From the NCBI GenBank assembly GCA_963978545.1, contig OZ021723.1, positions 8,853,593-8,917,592 of the forward strand: a stretch of DNA of 64,000 nt, read 5' to 3'. Under the pieces are notes generated by a model, which worked only from the letters and a program-made list of their open reading frames with translations, did not search any database and was not told the DNA's origin. Shown in pieces: positions 50,501 to 59,500 of this stretch. The stretch is from Linyphia triangularis. Lineage: Eukaryota > Arthropoda > Arachnida > Araneae > Linyphiidae. The number at the start of each line of letters is the position of its first letter. Position 1 is the first letter of the stretch. A program made the translations under genes and the position numbers.

Positions 50501-53500
50501 TCTTTTACGCTAAATGTTATATTTTAAAACAGAATTAAAAAAATATAATTCTGTGAAGACAAAATATTTAAAACTATATAAATTAAATGCTCCAAAAATT
50601 TGAATAGCCAATTGTTAATGGTTCTGGAGATATATCGATTTGAATTTGCAACCATCTGTGAAAAACACTAGGGCTCGAAAAACGCACTTTAAGCATACTC
50701 TTCAAGGTGTTACGCCCATTAGTGATGTTTAAATCACAGGTAATTTTGTGGCGTTCTAATCACCGAAGGAATAAGATAAAAACATTATTCTCTTCAGGAA
50801 TGTATGAACTATTTTTTAAAATCAGAAAAAAATTTGGGATTTTTTAAGAAATTTCGGTATTGGACCCCCTTAATCACAGTCTTAGATCTGCTTAATCTTT
50901 TAGCTATATCTCATGAACTTGAACCACCTTTTTTAAAACTAAAAATCTTACCTTGTTCAATCAGTCTTAATTTCTTACCTCTTCCCATTTACATAAATTT
51001 GTAAATTACTCTCTAGCATCGTTCTAAATTGTCTACGTAATTGTTTGAACAACTCCTCAGACGACTATAATATTACCACAAATAAACTGCATGGAAAAAA
51101 CTATAAATTTAGGCTTGTCCCTATTATTTTTTACAGGTTTATATATGTTTAATACCCACTGATGATCAAGGAAATGGGCGAAATTCTACAGTTGTTTTCC
51201 CTGAAATAATTTTTAAATTCAATTTCTAATTCAATTTCTAATTAAATTTCTAATTCAATTTCTAATTTGTTTGAACAACTCCTCAGACGACTATAATATT
51301 ACCACAAATAAACTGCATGGAAAAAACTATAAGTTTGGGCTTGTCCCTATTATTTTTTCCAGGTTTATACATGTTTAAAACCCACTGATGATCAAGGGAA
51401 TGGGCGAAATTCTACAGTTGTTTTCCCTGAAATAATTTTTAAATGCAATTTCTAATTTGTTCGAACAACTCCTCAGACGACTATAATATTACCACAAATA
51501 AACTGCATGGAAAAAACTATAAATTTGGGCTTGTCCCTATTATTTTTTCCAGGTTTATACATGTTTAAAACCCACTGATGATCAAGGGAATGGGAGAAAT
51601 TCTACAGTTGTTTTCCCTGAAATAATTTTTAAATTAAATTTATAATTCAATTTCTAATTAAATTTATAATTCAATTTCTAATTAAATTTCTAATTCAATT
51701 TCTAATTTGTTTGAACAACTCCGCAGACGACTATAATATTACCACAAATAAACTGCATGGAAAAAACTATAAGTTTGGGCTTGTCCCTATTATTTTTTCC
51801 AGGTTTATACATGTTTAATACCCACTGATGGTCAAGGGAATGGGCGAAATTCTACAGTTGTTTTCCCTGAAATAATTTTTAAATTAAGTTTCTAATTCAA
51901 TTTCTAATTAAATTTCTAATTCAATTTCTAATTTGTTTGAACAACTCCGCAGACGACTATAATATTACCACAAATAAACTGCATGGAAAAAACTATAAAT
52001 TTGGGCTTGTCCCTATTATTTTTTCCAGGTTTATACATGTTTAAAACCCACTGATGATCAAGGGAATGGGAGAAATTCTACAGTTGTTTTCCCTGAAATA
52101 ATTTTTAAATTAAATTTATAATTCAATTTCTAATTAAATTTATAATTCAATTTCTAATTAAATTTATAATTCAATTTCTAATTAAATTTCTAATTCAATT
52201 TCTAATTTGTTTGAACAACTCCGCAGACGACTATAATATTACCACAAATAAACTGCATGGAAAAAACTATAAGTTTGGGCTTGTCCCTATTATTTTTTCC
52301 AGGTTTATACATGTTTAATACCCACTGATGGTCAAGGGAATGGGCGAAATTCTACAGTTGTTTTCCCTGAAATAATTTTTAAATTAAGTTTCTAATTCAA
52401 TTTCTAATTCAATTTCTAATTAAATTTCTAATTCAATTTCTAATTTGTTTGAACAACTCCGCAGACGACTATAATATTACCACAAATAAACTGCATGGAA
52501 AAAACTATAAATTTGGGCTTGTCCCTATTATTTTTTCCAGGTTTATACATGTTTAATACCCACTGATGGTCAATGGAATGGGCGAAATTCTACAGTTGTT
52601 TTCCCTGAAATAATTTTTAAATTAAATTTCTAATTCAATTTCTAATTAAATTTCTAATTTGTTTGAACAACTCCGCAGACGACTATAATATTACCACAAA
52701 TAAACTGCATGGAAAAAACTATAAGTTTGGGCTTGTCCCTATTATTTTTTCCAGGTTTATACATGTTTAATACCCACTGATGGTCAATGGAATGGGCGAA
52801 ATTCTACAGTTGTTTTCCCTGAAATAATTTTTAAATTAAATTTCTAATTCAATTTCTAATTAAATTTCTAATTTGTTTGAACAACTCCGCAGACGACTAT
52901 AATATTACCACAAATAAACTGCATGGAAAAAACTATAAATTTGGGCTTGTCCCTATTATTTTTTCCAGGTTTATACATGTTTAATACCCACTGATGGTCA
53001 ATGGAATGGGCGAAATTCTACAGTTGTTTTCCCTGAAATAATTTTTAAATTAAATTTCTAATTCAATTTCTAATTAAATTTCTAATTTGTTTGAACAACT
53101 CCGCAGACGACTATAATATTACCACAAATAAACTGCATGGAAAAAACTATAAGTTTGGGCTTGTCCCTATTATTTTTTACAGGTTTATATATGTTTAATA
53201 CCCACTGATGGTCAATGGAATGGGCGAAATTCTACAGTTGTTTTCCCTGAAATAATTTTTAAATTAAATTTCTAATTCAATTTCTAATTAAATTTCTAAT
53301 TTGTTTGAACAACTCCGCAGACGACTATAATATTACCACAAATAAACTGCATGGAAAAAACTATAAGTTTGGGCTTGTCCCTATTATTTTTTCCAGGTTT
53401 ATACATGTTTAATACCCACTGATGGTCAATGGAATGGGCGAAATTCTACAGTTGTTTTCCCTGAAATAATTTTTAAATTAAATTTCTAATTCAATTTCTA

Positions 53501-56500
53501 ATTAAATTTCTAATTTGTTTGAACAACTCCGCAGACGACTATAATATTACCACAAATAAACTGCATGGAAAAAACTATAAGTTTGGGCTTGTCCCTATTA
53601 TTTTTTCCAGGTTTATACATGTTTAATACCCACTGATGGTCAATGGAATGGGCGAAATTCTACAGTTGTTTTCCCTGCAATAATTTTTAAATTAAATTTC
53701 TAATTCAATTTCTAATTAAATTTCTAATTTGTTTGAACAACTCCGCAGACGACTATAATATTACCACAAATAAACTGCATGGAAAAAACTATAAATTTGG
53801 GCTTGTCCCTATTATTTTTTCCAGGTTTATACATGTTTAATACCCACTGATGGTCAATGGAATGGGCGAAATTCTACAGTTGTTTTCCCTGAAATAATTT
53901 TTAAATTAAATTTCTAATTCAATTTCTAATTAAATTTCTAATTTGTTTGAACAACTCCGCAGACGACTATAATATTACCACAAATAAACTGCATGGAAAA
54001 AACTATAAATTTGGGCTTGTCCCTATTATTTTTTCCAGGTTTATACATGTTTAATACCCACTGATGGTCAATGGAATGGGCGAAATTCTACAGTTGTTTT
54101 CCCTGAAATAATTTTTAAATTAAATTTCTAATTCAATTTCTAATTAAATTTCTAATTTGTTTGAACAACTCCGCAGACGACTATAATATTACCACAAATA
54201 AACTGCATGGAAAAAACTATAAATTTGGGCTTGTCCCTATTATTTTTTCCAGGTTTATACATGTTTAATACCCACTGATGGTCAATGGAATGGGCGAAAT
54301 TCTACAGTTGTTTTCCCTGAAATAATTTTTAAATTAAATTTCTAATTCAATTTCTAATTAAATTTCTAATTTGTTTGAACAACTCCGCAGACGACTATAA
54401 TATTACCACAAATAAACTGCATGGAAAAAACTATAAGTTTGGGCTTGTCCCTATTATTTTTTCCAGGTTTATACATGTTTAATACCCACTGATGGTCAAT
54501 GGAATGGGCGAAATTCTACAGTTGTTTTCCCTGAAATAATTTTTAAATTAAATTTCTAATTCAATTTCTAATTAAATTTCTAATTTGTTTGAACAACTCC
54601 GCAGACGACTATAATATTACCACAAATAAACTGCATGGAAAAAACTATAAGTTTGGGCTTGTCCCTATTATTTTTTCCAGGTTTATACATGTTTAATACC
54701 CACTGATGGTCAATGGAATGGGCGAAATTCTACAGTTGTTTTCCCTGAAATAATTTTTAAATTAAATTTCTAATTCAATTTCTAATTAAATTTCTAATTT
54801 GTTTGAACAACTCCGCAGACGACTATAATATTACCACAAATAAACTGCATGGAAAAAACTATAAATTTGGGCTTGTCCCTATTATTTTTTCCAGGTTTAT
54901 ACATGTTTAATACCCACTGATGGTCAATGGAATGGGCGAAATTCTACAGTTGTTTTCCCTGAAATAATTTTTAAATTAAATTTCTAATTCAATTTCTAAT
55001 TAAATTTCTAATTTGTTTGAACAACTCCGCAGACGACTATAATATTACCACAAATAAACTGCATGGAAAAAACTATAAGTTTGGGCTTGTCCCTATTATT
55101 TTTCCAGGTTTATACATGTTTAATACCCACTGATGGTCAATGGAACGGGCGAAATTCTACAGTTGTTTTCCCTGAAATAATTTTTAAATTAAATTTCTAA
55201 TTCAATTTCTAATTAAATTTCTAATTTATTTGAACAACTCCGCAGACGACTGTAATATTACCACAAATAAACTGCATGGAAAAAACTATAAATTTGGGCT
55301 TGTCCCTATTATTTTTTCCAGGTTTATACATGTTTAATACCCACTGATCTTCCCACTCTTCCAGAACGTCCGCAGATATTACCACAAATAAACTGCATGG
55401 AAAAAACTATAAGTTTGGGCTTGTCCCTATTATTTTTTCCAGGTTTATACATGTTTAATACCCACTGATGGTCAATGGAATGGGCGAAATTCTACAGTTG
55501 TTTTCCCTGAAATAATTTTTAAATTAAATTTCTAATTCAATTTCTAATTAAATTTCTAATTTATTTGAACAACTCCGCAGACGACTATAATATTACCACA
55601 AATAAACTGCATGGAAAAAACTATAAGTTTGGGCTTGTCCCTATTATTTTTTCCAGGTTTATACATGTTTAATACCCACTGATGGTCAATGGAATGGGCG
55701 AAATTCTACAGTTGTTTTCCCTGAAATAATTTTTAAATTAAATTTCTAATTCAATTTCTAATTAAATTTCTAATTTATTTGAACAACTCCGCAGACGACT
55801 ATAATATTACCACAAATAAACTGCATGGAAAAAACTATAAATTTGGGCTTGTCCCTATTATTTTTTCCAGGTTTATACATGTTTAATACCCACTGATGGT
55901 CAATGGAATGGGCGAAATTCTACAGTTGTTTTCCCTGAAATAATTTTTAAATTAAATTTCTAATTCAATTTCTAATTAAATTTCTAATTTGTTTGAACAA
56001 CTCCGCAGACGACTATAATATTACCACAAATAAACTGCATGGAAAAAACTATAAGTTTGGGCTTGTCCCTATTATTTTTTCCAGGTTTATACATGTTTAA
56101 TACCCACTGATGGTCAATGGAATGGGCGAAATTCTACAGTTGTTTTCCCTGAAATAATTTTTAAATTAAATTTCTAATTCAATTTCTAATTAAATTTCTA
56201 ATTTGTTTGAACAACTCCGCAGACGACTATAATATTACCACAAATAAACTGCATGGAAAAAACTATAAGTTTGGGCCTGTCCCTATTATTTTTTCCAGGT
56301 TTATACATGTTTAATACCCACTGATGGTCAATGGAATGGGCGAAATTCTACAGTTGTTTTCCCTGAAATAATTTTTAAATTAAATTTCTAATTAAATTTC
56401 TAATTTATTTGAACAACTCCGCAGACGACTATAATATTACCACAAATAAACTGCATGGAAAAAACTATAAGTTTGGGCTTGTCCCTATTATTTTTTCCAG

Positions 56501-59500
56501 GTTTATACATGTTTAATACCCACTGATGGTCAATGGAATGGGCGAAATTCTACAGTTGTTTTCCCTGAAATAATTTTTAAATTAAATTTCTAATTCAATT
56601 TCTAATTAAATTTCTAATTTATTTGAACAACTCCGCAGACGACTATAATATTACCACAAATAAACTGCATGGAAAAAACAATAAGTTTGGGCTTGTCCCT
56701 ATTATTTTTTTCCAGGTATATACATGTTTAAAACCCACTGATGGTCAAGGGAATGGGCGAAATTCCACAGTTGTTTTCCCCGAAATAATTTTTAATTTAA
56801 ATTTCTAATTCAAATATATAAAAATTTTCAATTATGTTTTATTCATTTGTTTTAGATAGGTTCTAAACTATCATCCTAATAAAAATATAAAAAAATACTG
56901 TATTTTGAATTTTATTTATAAATTTAAAAATATTGTGTATTGCTGGAAAAACAGAGGATCAAATGACGCATATATACGTGCATGACAGCCAGTATGTTAA
57001 AAAATTATTATAATTTTAATGTTTAAACTAACTCAATTTGTCATGATATATTTATATATATGATTTAAGTTGTCATTTTCTACATTGTGTTAAATTTGTA
57101 TAAAGTTTCAATACGTATTTGGGTTAAATAATTAAGTTTTTCGCTTGGCCTTAACATTTTTTCCAGCACTGTAGTTTAAAAATTATGAACACTAAACATT
57201 TTAAAGCTAGTTATAGTTGTATAAATAAGTAATAAATTTAAAATTAGTACCTTAAATAAATAATAGTTTAAAAAACTAAAAAACACGCTTTAATAGAAAA
57301 GTGAATGAAAAAGTAGAAAATAATTTTAAATAAGTTTGAAATAAGAATAGAGTGATTAACAAGAAATATTCATTCTAAGGTAAAAAAAAAAAAAGCGTGA
57401 GGTGCTTGATGTCAATTGTTGTAAATATTAATTGGTAACAGTAGAGCCATTATGAAAATATCTTAAAAAGCATCCCACACTTTTTTACGATAAAATAAAT
57501 ATTTCTTGTTAATCACTCTATTCTTATTTCAAACTATTTTCTACTTTTTAGTTCACTTTTCTATTAAAGCGTGTTTTTCAGTTTTTTAAACTCTTATTTA
57601 TTTTCTACTTTTTAGTTTGGTTTTCTATTAAGGAGTATTTTTTAGTTTTTTAAACTATTAATTTTTTGTTGTAAACAATAATTTTTTTAGTTAATTTTTT
57701 TAGTTAAGTAAACAAAACTCTTCAGTTGTTCCTGCCAATCGTCACATGCTTGTCTCAAATTTAAATCATGTGTATGCATTAGTACACGCCTTATTACTTG
57801 GCACAAACCACTACCGTGTCTCTGAACATGAAAAATCGCTAATCCTGAAGATCCTGGTAAGGGTAATGCGACTAAATAAACACGCTTTCTATTAAAGCGT
57901 GTTTTTAGTTTTTTAAACTATTAATTATTCAATTGTGAAACGTAATAACTGTGCAAAATTTCAAATTAATGCCACGTTTTGAAGTGGTCGAAAATCGAGT
58001 TAAAAGATTCCGTTACATAGATACTGTTACGAATTTTTGTATATTTGTAAATATTTCGTAGTGTTAATTTTGTAAATAAGAAAATTTATGTACATTTTGC
58101 ATAAGGCAGTGCAATAGTTCGCCTTTAGTTTGCTTCCCTTAAATGAATCTCTTGATGCTTGATAACGAGTTTTACAGAGGTAACTCTGGGAAGCGAGTTT
58201 TAAGGAGCAGGGCATTTAACATCATGGTAATGGCAATCTCGCCAAATTGGCGATGGTTTTGGCAACATTTTCGGTCCCCATGTACATGTGTAGGACTTTT
58301 CGACTACGATCTCGAAAGTACTCCAAATATCTACCTCTGGAAATTTCAAGAAGGTGTGACTCCTATATAAAGCCGGCCGTGAGTTGAGTTGACTGATTTC
58401 GAGTCACTGAGTTAGTTGTTACCTGAGTCCATTAGTTGACTGGAATTACTGATACTGAGTCTCAGTGAGCGTTCATAGAGTTCCGAAAGCGAACTGTATT
58501 GCATTGTCTTGTGCACCGATTTGAGCAGTTGTGTTGCTAAGTTTTTAACTGCTGTTTTGTGCTCTATTGTTGTGAAAAGAGCTGTATTCTGTCTACTAGA
58601 ACGAGAAGTTCTGGAGTTGTAAGAGAATCTGAGAAGAGTTATATTGGAATAAATTTCTGCAACTTTTGATCTGCTTTGGCTTCAAATCTTTCGAACCCGT
58701 CCACGCAACAATATTTTGGCCTATGCAGGGGAATTTTGATTTTGATAAGAAAATTTTACTAAACTTCATTGCCTGTAATTTATAACTACATTAAAGTTGG
58801 CTCTTCTTTAGATCTCAATACTTTTCGCTGCCGTAATCAATGCATAAAGAACTTGGCGCTTTTTAACAGAGATGGTTTTGTTTGGATCTATACTTTTCTA
58901 AATGAAATGCATTGATAAAATTAAAATCTTTATTAAGGTCCCCGACTACGTTTAAAATAGCAAAATCAATGAAAATTTCAATTTTTTCTTTTCTTTTTCT
59001 CTTTTTTCGTTTCATGCGAATTGAAAATTTCTCTTTTCAAATCAGTTTGTGTTTTTCTTGTACTTTAAATTAAAGTTTAGTTATAGTCGTTCAAAAACGG
59101 TTGTTAATACGAAAATCCATACATAGAGATTCCAAAATTGCGTTTTCTGAAGAATAGATTTTTCACTAATACTGAAATACGGCTTTTGTTCTATCTCAAA
59201 AATGCATTTATGATAGAGTTATAATTTTTTGTACAGTTGTTCGTTATACTATGTTGAGTATAATGGCCAACAGATTTGATTGTAATTATTTTTTTCGAAA
59301 AGTTATTGTTATATATACATAATAATGTGTTGCGAAAATATTGAAATTTAATATATGTAATCTTATACAACAGCCAACACATTTTTTTAATTTTTCAAAA
59401 TATAACTTAGATTTCAGAGCATTATGCGCATGAATTTCATTGAATCATGTAGTAAAAGGTAAAACAAAATATATTTAATTAATTTTTTTTTTTTTTTTTT

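Noticed and set aside
51030..56815. Tandemly duplicated alternative bait exons in the 214-bp array
   Set aside because: The minus strand has an acceptor-like TTATTTCAG followed by GGAAAACAACTGTAG, but every unit has stops in the required phase and no donor. It is not an exon array in the A2M orientation.
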